Source of the DNA: Bemisia tabaci | Lineage: Eukaryota > Arthropoda > Insecta > Hemiptera > Aleyrodidae | NCBI RefSeq assembly: GCF_918797505.1 | Contig: NC_092793.1 | Coordinates: 82,147,912 to 82,211,911 of the forward strand | Direction of reading: 5' to 3' | Length of the DNA stretch: 64,000 bases | Shown: one piece after another, positions 25,201-32,301 of the stretch | How the letters are laid out: each line of letters opens with the position of its first letter | Position numbering within the stretch: the first letter of the stretch is position 1 | Notes under the pieces: model-generated | The model's database searches: none | Told to the model about the DNA's origin: nothing | The model's input: only the letters and a program-made list of their open reading frames with translations | Translations under genes and position numbers: made by a program

Positions 25201-27599
25201 AAAAACCGGTATTTTTACTGTTTTTTTTAGGTAAGAATACCACTTTTATTGGTAATCAATTCCCGGTAACTTTGCCATTTCATCTCGGTAATTCTACCAT
25301 AGTCGATAAAAAATATTGGCGTTTTACCAAGGTCCAGTAAAATTACCGATAAAGTTCAATAATTTTACCGAGATTTCACGGTAAAATTACCAATTCCATA
25401 AATGGTAATTTTACCAAGAAAAACTGGGATCAAATAGAACCCTGAATTCTTGGTAATTTTACCCTTTTCTTAGTAAATACACCGATATTTTTTTTTCAGT
25501 CCGGCGAGCCTTCGCGCACCACCAAGCAACAGCCCGTCGCGGGCCACCAGTGGGGGGACCGCTCCCATAATACGCGGGATGTTCTGGAGTTCAACAAACC
25601 GCTGACGCCTAATGCTCCCGTGCCAAGGGAAAACGCCGTATGAACATTCGAGAACTGCCAAATTTTCTCCTATAAAACGTTTTTTTTTTTTTCGAGGAAA
25701 ATCATCGATATTTTCCTTATAATTTTCAGACTATCTAGATCAGATCAAGCAAAATTACCCGAGAAATTGGAAGACAAATATTCGCAGATTTTCTTGAAAA
25801 TGAGCGATTTGTCAAATGAAATTTGGCAACGCCTGAAGGCTCATACGGCGTTTTTCCTTTGCGCGGCGGAATGGGTTTCTCCTGAGCGAGCATGATGAAG
25901 GAGAGCGGAACGCCGCACAGTGGATCGAGTCAATAAGAGAGGTCGGACAAAATTTGGAAATTTTAAACGCTTATAACTCTGTTTCTACAAAACTTTGAGG
26001 TTCTAAAAGTGGTTTCATTGGTTTCCTCGTTAAATTTTCTTCCTGACGCACCCCTTGAAATTTAAAAAGTGACGGAATAAACATCGAAATTTGCAGTTTT
26101 ATTAAAAAATGTCATGTCCGACCTCTCTAATTGACTCGATCCACTGTGCGCCGTTAAAAAAGGGTGTTTTAGGCTTGCGAATGGAGCTGAGTACACAAAA
26201 CCTCGAGAGCTGTTTATCGTCAGAAAATTACTTTCTTTCTAAGCGCTACAGGACTTGGGGTGATCTTGGTAAAACTTCCAGTTTTTCCAGCGTATATTTT
26301 CCACTTCATGATAAGGAATGTCAGAGTCTAAATACTTCAACTGCTTCGAATGGAGCCCTCGCTGGGTGTTTCCCTCGCGATGTGTTCTTCTATTCATATT
26401 TAAATTTTTTCAGTCATAAGCTAGCGAGGGAGCTCAGCTCTTCAAATTCTGCTCTCTAATTAAAAAAAAAAAAAAAAGTATGAAGTTCAAACGCATTTGC
26501 ATGTTTTATTGTCTTGTGTAACTATTGACAGTAAGTGATTTCAGTTAGTCCGCATTTAGTGAAAAAGGGAAAATGAATAACACAATAATGGGTATAGAGC
26601 CAGATCCTACATTACAGTTCCCCACGACCTTTTTAAGTGCCTTTATGGTCTTTCCAAGCTGAATGCATCATTTTCTCCCTCCCCTAGCAAATGAGTACCA
26701 AACCTCTCCTTACTATATCTGCTATAGGGTCGCCGTCAGTTCTAGGGATGTCGATACTCAGGGAAGTATCGATACTCGGTATCGATACTGGTATCGACTC
26801 TAAGCATCGATACCGGTATCGAGCATCGAGCTGAAGTATCGATACTTATGAGGTATCGATACCATCGATACTATTTCTGAATTATGCCGTGATTCTGAGT
26901 GTGCGTATGTCTGTCGGCCGTTAAATTCCGCCAGATTTACGCCTCTCTCGAAAAAGCCCTGTTCGCGTCCTTAGTCAACTATTTTGAGCCCTTAACTACA
27001 CTTATCGAACTGAGCTTTTAACATTTTTATTGAAGTATAATCATCTTGAGAAACTTGATTACTCCGTCGTTTGTCACAGTGCATCATGAAGGTGAAATAG
27101 TGGGGAGAGAATTTTTTAAAAAAGAAAAAGAGGCCTTCTTCATGGCCAAATCAGATTAAGTATCGATACCGTCGATACTGGGGTCTTGGCATCGATACTG
27201 CATGGTATCGATATCGTGGAGTATCGATGCCGAGTATCGTTAAGTATCGATCGAAAGTATCGATACTTTGCAAGTATCGGATAAGTATCGACATCCCTAA
27301 GTTAGTCTATTATTCAGCTCCTTTTTTTAGCGCAAATACCCACCTCTACTAAGATAACAGGATCGCTTTGTCCATCAATTTCAATAATCAGCTCGCAGGC
27401 CTGCCTTATTTTCTGATATTTATTTTCATGTATTTTCGTGTGTTTCAGTGTTGTCTAAAGGCCAGTCTCAGACTGAGCAGTACCGTTTCCTCGTCAACGG
27501 TGGCGGCTATGTTTGGGTTCTTACCCAGGCGTCCTTGTGTTACAACAACAAAGGCCAGAAGCAAGCCAACAGCGTTGTCTGCGTCAATTTCATCATTAG
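7101..27599 (+). CDS. sima: HIF-1alpha / Similar (sima) homologue, five internal exons (partial gene)
   Basis: Five exons join in one frame to encode the PAS-A, linker and PAS-B/PAC parts of a hypoxia-inducible factor alpha subunit. Known family role: a nuclear bHLH-PAS transcription factor that pairs with ARNT/Tango to activate hypoxia genes and is degraded in normal oxygen. Diagnostic strings seen are [13 protein letters not shown] and HCTGHL in [17 protein letters not shown] in the linker, and [15 protein letters not shown] and GGYVWV in PAS-B. The linker motif favours HIF-alpha over Trachealess or Single-minded. Intron phases in order are: entry phase 1, then 0, 0, 2, 1, exit phase 2. All borders are GT-AG. 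The bHLH, oxygen-dependent degradation and transactivation regions are not visible in the window. Joined length is 805 nt (about 268 codons). No frame damage is seen, so the gene looks functional. Confidence 0.93.
7247..8495 (+). other. sima: sima intron between PAS-A exons
   Basis: A 1,249-bp intron, AT-rich. It contains one 261-bp inverted-repeat element (7882-8142). The rest is unremarkable A/T-rich sequence with no second open exon matching the family. The acceptor tract before 8496 is pyrimidine-rich (atctcttttcag). Confidence 0.85.
7882..8142. mobile_element. 261-bp TIR element in sima intron (tatatcgacggtgtaag ends)
   Basis: Both ends read tatatcgacggtgtaagtcg inward and match for about 30 bases, then diverge around a cgtttgcg motif. 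The interior has no coding potential. A diverged partial relative occurs near 46557-46664, sharing the stretch around ataaagtatgacaggaagtc. Non-autonomous MITE by structure; superfamily not assigned. Confidence 0.7.
8496..8669 (+). CDS. sima: sima exon (PAS-A, central part)
   Basis: A 174-nt exon, exactly 58 codons, phase 0 at both ends. Acceptor ttttcag, donor aaa|gtaagt. It encodes the PAS-A core with [20 protein letters not shown], the HIF-typical [13 protein letters not shown] stretch, and [20 protein letters not shown], the conserved strand region of HIF PAS-A. The next exon continues directly with VIHCTGHL. Confidence 0.94.
9394..9706. repeat. Tandem direct duplication, about 155 bp x 2
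   Basis: The segment beginning gggttaaaacttcattag (about 9396) and running through aaccagcattttattaggtt is repeated head-to-tail from about 9556 with only a few substitutions (for example ttccatgg versus ttcatgg). Both units end in an A run. This is a local duplication inside the sima intron with no coding content. Confidence 0.85.
9956..11368. repeat. Large inverted repeat inside sima intron (arms 9956-10412 and 10911-11368)
   Basis: The two arms of about 458 bp are nearly identical in opposite orientation, from cacggttcgtttcagaggg on the left to its complement ending at 11368. The roughly 500-bp spacer (10413-10910) is unrelated. Open frames in the arms, such as one starting [15 protein letters not shown], are the same non-coding sequence read twice. 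It probably derives from a foldback-type DNA transposon. The transcript of sima would contain both arms. Confidence 0.9.
11507..11733 (+). CDS. sima: sima exon (end of PAS-A, linker, start of PAS-B)
   Basis: A 227-nt exon. Acceptor gtgttccag, donor gaaaa|gtgagt. It begins in phase 0 with [12 protein letters not shown], the last strand of PAS-A. A hydrophilic insert rich in Asp, Ser and Lys ([17 protein letters not shown]) follows. Then comes [40 protein letters not shown], the near-invariant HIF-alpha junction into PAS-B. It ends after two bases of a Lys codon completed by the next exon. The acidic/Ser linker is where insect HIF proteins vary. Confidence 0.94.
11734..13687 (+). other. sima: sima intron, no repeats recognised
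   Basis: A 1,954-bp intron of plain AT-rich sequence. A short stretch at about 12807-12830 (cagcgggctgattattgaaa) resembles one end of the family also seen at 31475-31751. No exon or complete mobile element was seen. Confidence 0.75.
13688..13794 (+). CDS. sima: sima exon (PAS-B, central part)
   Basis: A 107-nt exon. Acceptor ttttacag, donor cact|gtaagt. The first base completes a Lys codon. Then follow [20 protein letters not shown] and [15 protein letters not shown], corresponding to the [20 protein letters not shown] region of human HIF-1alpha PAS-B. It ends with the first base of a codon (phase 1). The Met here is internal, not a start. Confidence 0.93.
13989..14020. repeat. Perfect 14-bp hairpin
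   Basis: aaggatactaacat and its exact complement atgttagtatcctt are separated by tctt. Sits in the giant sima intron. Function unknown; probably a chance or microsatellite-like palindrome. Confidence 0.7.
14385..14775. repeat. Diverged TCAGGGAAAA-type MITE and inverted repeat
   Basis: gtggtcacagtcagggaaaa (14404) and gggtgaccacagaa (14691) recall the CAGGGTTGCCACAG family at 42011-42287. An inverted pair surrounds it (gagaatttactcaag at 14619 versus ccgagtaaat at 14745, with gcctaggaaagtcaagg versus ccctgactttcctaagc). A G run of 11 lies at 14452-14462. Confidence 0.5.
16477..16590. mobile_element. CTGCCG element, truncated half copy
   Basis: Starts ctgccgtgctaaggaaagaa and follows the left half of the 254-bp family (see 42837-43090). 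It stops where the foldback at 16591 begins. The missing right half does not resume after 17097. Confidence 0.75.
16591..17097. mobile_element. 507-bp foldback element (copy 1)
   Basis: Nearly continuous inverted arms from tggagatgttgcatgtgtga to its complement ending at 17097. Inner landmarks are gatggtgccactggttttct and ctctccatgcaaagatag. The loop is about 40 bp around 16830-16860. A diverged copy lies at 50555-51045. Arms are open in places but encode nothing recognisable. Confidence 0.88.
17211..17374. mobile_element. 164-bp hAT MITE with perfect 8-bp TSD (copy 2)
   Basis: Begins CAGTGGCGTGGCGTG and ends with its complement. Flanks 17203-17210 and 17375-17382 are both ATCGATAA. Exactly the same length as the copy at 3615-3778. 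Lies in the giant sima intron. Confidence 0.93.
17601..18585. mobile_element. Palindromic mariner derivative (985 bp, TA target site)
   Basis: Ends CGAGGGCTGTCCCAAAAGAA in both orientations, flanked by TA at 17599-17600 and 18586-18587. The arms are 436 bp each (17601-18036 and 18150-18585) and differ by only a few bases. The 113-bp centre is unique. The right arm and centre hold the end of a mariner transposase frame; the left arm is an inverted copy of the right. Such a structure arises by inverted duplication of the 3' half with loss of the 5' half. Confidence 0.92.
18067..18261 (+). pseudogene. Mariner transposase C-terminal remnant
   Basis: In the + frame the sequence reads [20 protein letters not shown], then IQENTL, a TAG stop (18148-18150), [33 protein letters not shown] and a final TGA (18259). 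The LKGRRF...IQ and [15 protein letters not shown] strings are typical of the extreme C-terminus of mariner-type (SETMAR-like) transposases. The catalytic DDD/D core is absent and one internal stop is present, so it is non-functional. The left arm carries the inverted copy. Confidence 0.85.
18860..19030. repeat. Adjacent fragments of two MITE families
   Basis: ataggtttaaatggagagaa with gttgccaatttgctggatcc resembles the CAGTGGYGATTC family. ttatctatcgctttcaataa followed by tcgaccagctg resembles an end of the 31475-31751 family. Both are truncated. Confidence 0.45.
19928..20410. repeat. Segment bounded by short inverted ends (TGGGTCACTAGA)
   Basis: atgggtcactagatcatg near 19929 and caaggtctagtgacccatg near 20392 are imperfect inverted ends 480 bp apart. 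They recall TGGACCACTAGACAAGG at 53471-54024. Interior not recognised. Confidence 0.5.
20968..21234. mobile_element. GATTATTGAAATTGATAGAC family, diverged copy
   Basis: Left end gtttattgaaattcatagac and right end tctatagctttgttgaacaa followed by tgtcaatgatcagccca are inverted. The interior includes gcaatcctattggtcgaagc, as in the copies at 31475-31751 and 55939-56163, and a G run (21075-21084). Confidence 0.7.
21814..22046. mobile_element. 233-bp CACAGTG element, diverged copy 1
   Basis: Starts cacggtgaatcgagtcaata and ends with ttgacttgatccactg, matching the intact copies at 25916-26148 and 28458-28690 along its length. The target duplication is no longer visible. Confidence 0.8.
22557..22693. 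mobile_element. 137-bp hairpin MITE (copy 1)
   Basis: Ends ggactacattttgcaac and ttgcagaaagcagtcc. Exactly 137 bp like the copies at 27915, 28964 and 46011. Flanking tetranucleotides are AATT and AATC (three of four bases match). Confidence 0.85.
22951..23108. mobile_element. CAGTGGYGATTCTTGAAAGT hAT-like MITE (full copy)
   Basis: Inverted ends cagtggaaattcttgaaagt and ctttcaagaatcgccactg. Interior has atcgat-like motifs and catttaaatggaggg. No matching 8-bp duplication was seen. Related copies lie at 2800-2946, 52498-52654 and, as a half copy, 39114-39190. Confidence 0.78.
24436..24819. mobile_element. GGTAA-rich TIR element (copy 1)
   Basis: Left end aaaaaaaatctcggtgcatt, right end cgagaattttttttcagtg. 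The interior is saturated with GGTAA and TTACC. Homologous to 25090-25501, 34283-34695 and 43804-44172. No coding content. Confidence 0.85.
24932..25600. mobile_element. SPIN/Charlie-like hAT fragment interrupted by a GGTAA element
   Basis: The left part starts actgcgggtctcaacctttt, then ttggccgcggaccacc, the classic end of SPIN/Charlie-type hAT MITEs. After the nested element (25090-25501) it resumes with gcgggccaccagtgggggg. The right terminus is degenerate, so the outer boundary is approximate. Confidence 0.6.
25090..25501. mobile_element. GGTAA-rich TIR element (copy 2), nested in a hAT fragment
   Basis: Begins cactgaaaaaaaattctcgg and ends atatttttttttcagt. About 412 bp, in the opposite orientation to copy 1. 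Dense GGTAA/TTACC motifs. Its insertion splits the hAT fragment, so it is the younger of the two. Confidence 0.88.
25615..25869. mobile_element. CTGCCG element (255 bp) with 4-bp TSD AATG
   Basis: Ends ctcccgtgccaaggg and tttgcgcggcgg, diverged from the family consensus. Both flanks are AATG (25611-25614 and 25870-25873). Interior shares aacattcgagaactgccaaa and tttggcaacgcctgaagg. Confidence 0.85.
25916..26148. mobile_element. 233-bp CACAGTG element with 5-bp TSD CGCCG (copy 2)
   Basis: Ends CACAGTGGATCGAGTCAATA and its complement. Flanks 25911-25915 and 26149-26153 are both CGCCG. From the left end, heptamer-like CACAGTG is followed by 23 bp and then GACAAAATT. The interior is non-coding. 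Five-bp GC-rich TSDs and CAC-starting ends are features of Transib elements. Assignment is inference because no transposase is present. Confidence 0.9.
26743..27299. mobile_element. CGATA-rich hAT-like element (TAGGGATG ends), 557 bp
   Basis: Ends TAGGGATGTCGATACT and its near complement AGTATCGACATCCCTA. Both subterminal 130-bp regions are crowded with GTATCGATAC (six perfect copies) and partial variants. The central 300 bp lacks them. Flanking octamers do not match. TAGGGATG termini resemble Ac-type hAT ends. It ends 149 bp before sima exon 5. Confidence 0.82.
27300..27400. repeat. Half copy of the GATTATTGAAATTGATAGAC family
   Basis: gttagtctattattcagctc through gctttgtccatcaatttcaa and taatcagctcgcagg matches the right half of 31475-31751. 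It lies just upstream of the sima acceptor at 27448. Confidence 0.65.
27449..27599 (+). CDS. sima: sima exon (end of PAS-B and PAC)
   Basis: A 151-nt exon. Acceptor gtgtttcag, donor attag|gtaaga. The first two bases complete a Leu codon begun in the previous exon. It then reads [33 protein letters not shown] and SVVCVNFII. These match the TKGQVTTGQYRML, GGYVWVETQATVIYN and CIVCVNYV strings of HIF-alpha. It ends with AG, so the next codon is split (phase 2). Reading through the donor gives Arg then a TAA stop at once. Confidence 0.94.
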
Positions 27600-27914
27600 G
27601 TAAGATCCCTCTCTGCATCTTTTTCCTAATCTTTCTCTTCCCCTATCGCATAGCAAGCGATACTTTTCTAACGTATCACATGCGAAGACTTAGTCCAAGA
27701 TTTGGTCAATGTAAGCCAAAACTGTGATCAGTATCCTCCCCCTAAAGAGAAACAAACGAAATAGTGTAAACCGCATGTCACGGTTTATCAGCACAAAATG
27801 TCGGTTACTTTTTCTCACTGATGGTGAGAGCGGTATTTTTTACTTTTTTCTTTGCAGTTCTATGCATTAACATTGGTGATTCAGCAAATTGGCAACATTG
27901 TCTTTCCTCTATTT
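27600..27914 (+). other. sima: Start of the next sima intron, nothing recognised
   Basis: Consensus donor gtaaga at 27600. An in-frame TAA follows at 27601-27603. No further sima exon was recognised anywhere from here to position 64000. Confidence 0.7.
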
Positions 27915-28051
27915 GGGCTGCATTTTGCAATTTGGAACTATAAATTCTGGCTCTTCTGGAAAAACACTTATGTGCATTAGGAAACTAATAGCATGTACGT
28001 CGTTTTTAAACCGGAATAGAATTTATAGTTCCAAATTGCAAAATGTAGTCC
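27915..28051. mobile_element. 137-bp hairpin MITE with TSD ATTT (copy 2)
   Basis: Ends gggctgcattttgcaattt and aaattgcaaaatgtagtcc. Both flanks are ATTT. The loop carries aaaacacttatgtgcattag. Identical length to the other copies. Confidence 0.9.
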
Positions 28052-28094
28052 ATTTAAACCCAAGGAAATATATAGCTTTTTGGAGGGGCCAGGT

Positions 28095-28175
28095 GCTCCC
28101 ACAAGAATCGATCATTCAGCATGGGTTTAAATGGAAGAAATCTGGTATTGCCCAATTGCTGGATCCGCCTCTGGT
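28095..28175. repeat. MITE fragment and GGACCACTA triplet
   Basis: gggtttaaatggaagaaatc with attgctggatccgcctctgg is a partial CAGTGGYGATTC-type end. Just downstream (28191-28222) tggaccacta occurs three times in tandem. Confidence 0.5.
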
Positions 28176-28457
28176 TCTATGACGAATAAATGGACCACTA
28201 TGGACCACTATTGGACCACTAGAAGGATGGTTTTCGCATGCATGATTATAGTTGCGTGTACCGAGCAACTTAAGACGCCAACTCGTCGGGAGAAGTAGAC
28301 AAAATGATGGCATTAACTTATGTGCATTCGCCTCCTTTCTAGAGGTTGGAATCTTTATTTCTTCCTAGCTTGTCCTAATGGGAAAATTACCGAAAAGTTG
28401 AGATATGGAGCCCCTGGGGCCCAAAAGGGCAGCCAACACTTAACTAGAAGAATGCCG

Positions 28458-28690
28458 CACAGTGGATCGAGTCAATTAGAGAGGTCGGACGTGAAATTTT
28501 TTTCTAAAACTGCAAATTTTAATGTTTATTTCGTCGTAACTGAAATTTCAAGGGGCCTTTTCTGAAGCAAGTTTCACGAGAAAACCGATGGAACCACTTT
28601 CAGAACCTCACACACTTGTGTAAACGGCATTATAAACGTTTAAAGTTTTCAAATTTTGTCCGACCTCTCCTATTGACTCGATCCACTATG
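28458..28690. mobile_element. 233-bp CACAGTG element with 5-bp TSD TGCCG (copy 3)
   Basis: Same length as the copy at 25916 but in the opposite orientation. Flanks 28453-28457 and 28691-28695 are both TGCCG. The right end reads inward catagtggatcgagtcaata and again has GACAAAATT 23 bp inside the heptamer. Non-coding. Confidence 0.9.
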
Positions 28691-28963
28691 TGCCGCTGCC
28701 AATCTTCAGATTCCAATAGTGAACCAAGATTGCCCAGAATGTACTTAAATGAGCGCCCTCCCAAGAAAATGAGTAAATATATGCAAAAACTATGTCAAAT
28801 ACGTGCTTTACAAACGACGCGTCGCAACAATTGTAGTAATAAATATTGTTCTGGAGCGTTTGATTTCACAGGTTTGGCTGCCCTTTCGGGCCACAACAGC
28901 TCTATGGCCTAACCCTACGATCACCGACATGTCCGTACTGTTCCCGTATAGGCACTCTAATTT

Positions 28964-29100
28964 GGACTTAATTTTGCAATTAGGAACTATAAATTCTGGC
29001 TCATCCGAAAAAACACGTATGTGCATAAGGAAACTAATGATTCATACGTTGTTCTTATACTGAGACAGAATTTATAGTTCCTAATTTCAAAATATAGTCA
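28964..29100. mobile_element. 137-bp hairpin MITE with TSD ATTT (copy 3)
   Basis: Ends ggacttaattttgcaatta and taatttcaaaatatagtca. Both flanks are ATTT (28960-28963, 29101-29104). The loop again carries cgtatgtgcataaggaaact. Confidence 0.88.
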
Positions 29101-29562
29101 ATTTCTGCCGCTGGAAAATAGAATATGAAGAAAACTGAAGAAGCCGAGACCAAGGCCTGGATCGCATCTCAGTTTCTAGTTTCTAGAACGTTGTCAGGAT
29201 GTTTACGCGGTCGCAGTGCTAATTTTTTGCAGACGCCTTTTTATCAGCGCAGCCATGCCCTCGGCCAAGCTTTTCCCGGGTTTATCTGCTCTGATTGTGT
29301 TTTAAAAATACACAAATAAACAAACCAATTCAACTAGAGGTGGCCCAAAAATAATTCCGCGATAAGTGCCGTGCCAGTTCCGGTTCAGTGACTTCTCGAC
29401 GCCAGCACAGATACTCACACCTAGAGATTCCCTGAACCTTTTTTTTTACCAAGGAATGAGAGCAATTTCTGTATTTGAAAATAAAAAGGCAAACCAACAA
29501 ACGATAAGCCTCCGCATTCTACACCTAGAAAAGGAGTTTTAAGTCTAAAAACGTCATAAAAA

Positions 29563-29786
29563 CTAGGGGGAAAAGTCTCTTGGATCCAGAGCTCCGACTC
29601 TAAAAACATTTGGCAAGAAAAAACACCCTTGATTTAATCGGATTTTTGCCTGGGTCAAAAGGAAATCCGATGAAATTAAGAGGTTGGCTCTAGATCCAAG
29701 TGAAAATCTAATTGAATCAAGTGTATATTTTCTTGTCAAATTTTTTAAGAGTCCGGACTCTAGATGCAAGAGACTTTTTCCCCCTG
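29563..29786. mobile_element. Inverted-repeat MITE (GGGGGAAAAGTCTCTTG)
   Basis: Left ctagggggaaaagtctcttg and right caagagactttttccccctg are inverted. Inner arms share cttgatttaatcgg-like and aatccgat motifs. About 224 bp. No TSD seen. Confidence 0.75.
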
Positions 29787-29789
29787 TGA

Positions 29790-30939
29790 AGTGTCAAGGA
29801 ACAATCAGTTTGGAAAATGAGCCGGTCATCTCAGTTGGTTTACCCATTTAGCGTCTGGTCATATGACGGAGGAAACAAGTTGCGGAAACATTTGTGAGAA
29901 CATTTGCGAGATCGGGGCACCAGAACTCATCATCGCTCCTTTTATTGTCACCCGCAACTCTGTAACTTACTTCTCATGTTCATTTCCAGCACGTCTTGAC
30001 AAGAATTAGGCATTACCCATCCAATTCATGGCGTCTCGCGCGAAATCATATTTTATCTTAATTACTCCGTGCCTTCCGTCTCCCCCGCCCCTCTCTTCTA
30101 CCGAATTAAAGTCTCGAAATTAGTGTCACGAGGTCAGATACCTTCTTCCCCTGACTGCTTTACATGTCTCAGTTGCCGTCTAATGACATCGACCATATTG
30201 TCCAATTTTTAAACACTATCGCCTCGCAGTGACAATAGTACTGATTTCTTAAGGGCGGTCCGGAAGTACTGAAAAAGTGCGGAAATTACGCAAAAAGGTC
30301 TGGAATTTTTTTTTTAAATTTTTTGTCATTTTTGTCGCAATTTCAAAATTTTGAAGTTTTTCTAAAATTCCGTCAAATGGAGGTTCTGAAAAAGTACGGA
30401 ATTTTTCTGTTAGAGGAGGTACTGGAAGTCTCGAGAATGCACTAAAAAAGTATTGTGAAAGTATTTATTTTTGACCAACCTGTTTTAGTAGACACCCTGA
30501 ATATTTGCGAGTATGACTAAATATTAATGATTCTTGGACTTAAAATTGATGTAGTTCGCCTGATCTTAGTCTTCAAAAGGCAAGTAGAATTATCGACGGC
30601 GAAAAGTTGTATCAGAAGGGAGTTTTTCCCCGCGAGAATCGAAGCGGTCACTTTTGCAAGATGAAGAAAAGAAAACTTAATAATGAAGATTCTCAAAAAT
30701 AAACTTCCTTGATAATGCAAAAATAAAAGTCTTTGAGGTTCGAGAAGGAGAATATCATTGAGTTTTTCTCATAGATAAAAGAAAACATTCGAGTAGTGAG
30801 AAATTAGTTTGATCATTCAAACGGGTGTTTTCGTAGCCAAGCTATCAATATTCCACTGGATGAAAAAACGGAGTAAAAAGAAAAATAGTGATTGAAAAGC
30901 GTTGCCCGTCTGATGATGACGCCGAGGTTTAGGCACATA
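29790..30939. other. No recognised gene; one diverged repeat
   Basis: At 30240-30440 there are repeated phrases such as gtccggaagtactgaaaaag and tctgaaaaagtacggaattt, reminiscent of TCAGGGAAA-type MITE interiors. Otherwise nothing is supported. Confidence 0.45.
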
Positions 30940-31191
30940 CTGTCGTGCTAAGGAAGAACGCCGTATAAGCCGCAGGCGTTGCCAAATTTCCATCGATAAA
31001 TCACGAATTTTCAGGGAAAATTGTGAATATTTCTCTTCCGATTTTCCAGATGATTTGAAGCGTAATTTGATGTGCATAGTCTGAAAATGTCAAGACAAAA
31101 TATTCATATCTTTCCTCAAAAATAAATATTTTCTGATAGGAAAGTTGGCAAGATTGGAATGCCCATGTGGCGTTTTTACTTAGCACGGTAG
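30940..31191. mobile_element. CTGCCG element (252 bp) with TSD CATA
   Basis: Ends ctgtcgtgctaaggaagaac and cttagcacggtag. Both flanks are CATA (30936-30939, 31192-31195). Inverted arms share aacgccgtat and gccaaatttcc-like motifs. Confidence 0.9.
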
Positions 31192-31474
31192 CATATCTCG
31201 TTGATGAATGAAGGCCGTCCCAGCCCATTCGTGGGTATCGAATGCTGATCCCATCATTTTGATAAAACTGAAATAAAGAAACGAAAATGAAGGAATAGAC
31301 AAGTTCATAGTCTGTACCGCGCGTCATATACACTAACCGGCAAGAACCGAGTTTTTTCCGATAACCCAACTCGCACAATTCGAAAAGCTGTGGTTTTCGC
31401 TGATAACCTAACGCTGCTCGAAAAACAATTATAATTAGTGGCGTCTCTGTTTAATCATGTAAACGGGAATCATT

Positions 31475-31751
31475 CAGCGGACAGATTATTGAAATTGATG
31501 GACAAAGCTATAGACAAAGAAGACATAGCGAGTATGGAGCGATCCTATTGGTTGAAACCGGTGGTTCCTACAGACAAAGGGAGGAAATGATAGACTAACT
31601 GTCGGGTCTCTCGTGGGTTGCCGTTAGTTAGTCTATTACCTACCTCCTTTGTCAATTTCAACCACCCGCTTCCACCAATAGGATCTCTCCATATCTCTTT
31701 TGTCTCCTTTGTCTATAGCTTTGTCCATCAATTTCAATAATCGGCCCGCAG
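31475..31751. mobile_element. GATTATTGAAATTGATGGAC TIR family (best copy)
   Basis: Left cagcggacagattattgaaa and right tttcaataatcggcccgcag are inverted. Arms share gacaaagctatagacaaaga and gatcctattggttgaaac, with the complement caaccacccgcttccacc and aataggatctctcca on the right. The centre reads gtctctcgtgggttgcc. No coding content. Confidence 0.85.
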
Positions 31752-32301
31752 GGCAAGTTGGGATATGGCGAGTCAAAATAACAGATGTCAAAAGTTTGAG
31801 ACAGCATCTTCCGATTGAAGTGATTGAGTTTTAAAGAGATAGGTGCGATGTTTTTCAGCACCTAATCATTCCTCCACAGAAGGGATGCTCAATTGCTCAA
31901 CATTGCCGAGGCTGTGACTCTGGCTGTGACATTCAGGGCCCAAATTTTATTTTCAATCTTGAGTGTTACCGTTGAATTGGAAGTAAGCACTAAGCTCTCT
32001 CATTGGCTAGTTTCGCGTGCAACTTGCGTTTGACGCTGACCAACGCAACCGAGTGTTGAAATGGGTCACTGGCGAATAATTTTTAACCCACTCTCTTAAT
32101 GTACAGAGTTAGTTGAGCTCAAAGTAATTTTTCAGATTTGTCTGACTTCAAGTAAAGGAGAAAATCGATTTTGTAGTCGCCCAAGCGTGGATTTGTTGCA
32201 ACCATCTTTTTGGCGGTCTCTTATGACGGAAACAGGCGAAAGAGTCGGCGCTCTATGAGTGGTTGAAGCCCAGCCAAGACAGCCTAGTTATGTCATTACG
32301 A
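31752..32301. other. No recognised gene or element
   Basis: Mixed sequence. gaaatgggtcactggcgaat at about 32058 recalls the end of the segment at 19928-20410. Nothing else is supported. Confidence 0.4.

Larger units (their letters stand above)
13795..27448 (+). other. sima: Giant sima intron (13,654 bp) full of mobile elements
   Basis: This intron separates two adjacent PAS-B exons. It contains a 14-bp hairpin, MITE fragments, a 507-bp foldback, a 164-bp hAT MITE, a palindromic mariner, two GGTAA-rich elements, a 254-bp CTGCCG element, a 233-bp CACAGTG element and a CGATA-rich element, each listed separately. Stretches where I see nothing recognisable are 14776-16476, 19030-19927, 20411-20967, 21300-21813, 22100-22556, 23110-24435 and 26149-26742. 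Confidence 0.8.

Noticed and set aside
27368..27727. 119-codon open frame covering sima exon 5
   Set aside because: It uses a different reading frame from the HIF coding frame and runs through both splice sites, so it is a shadow.
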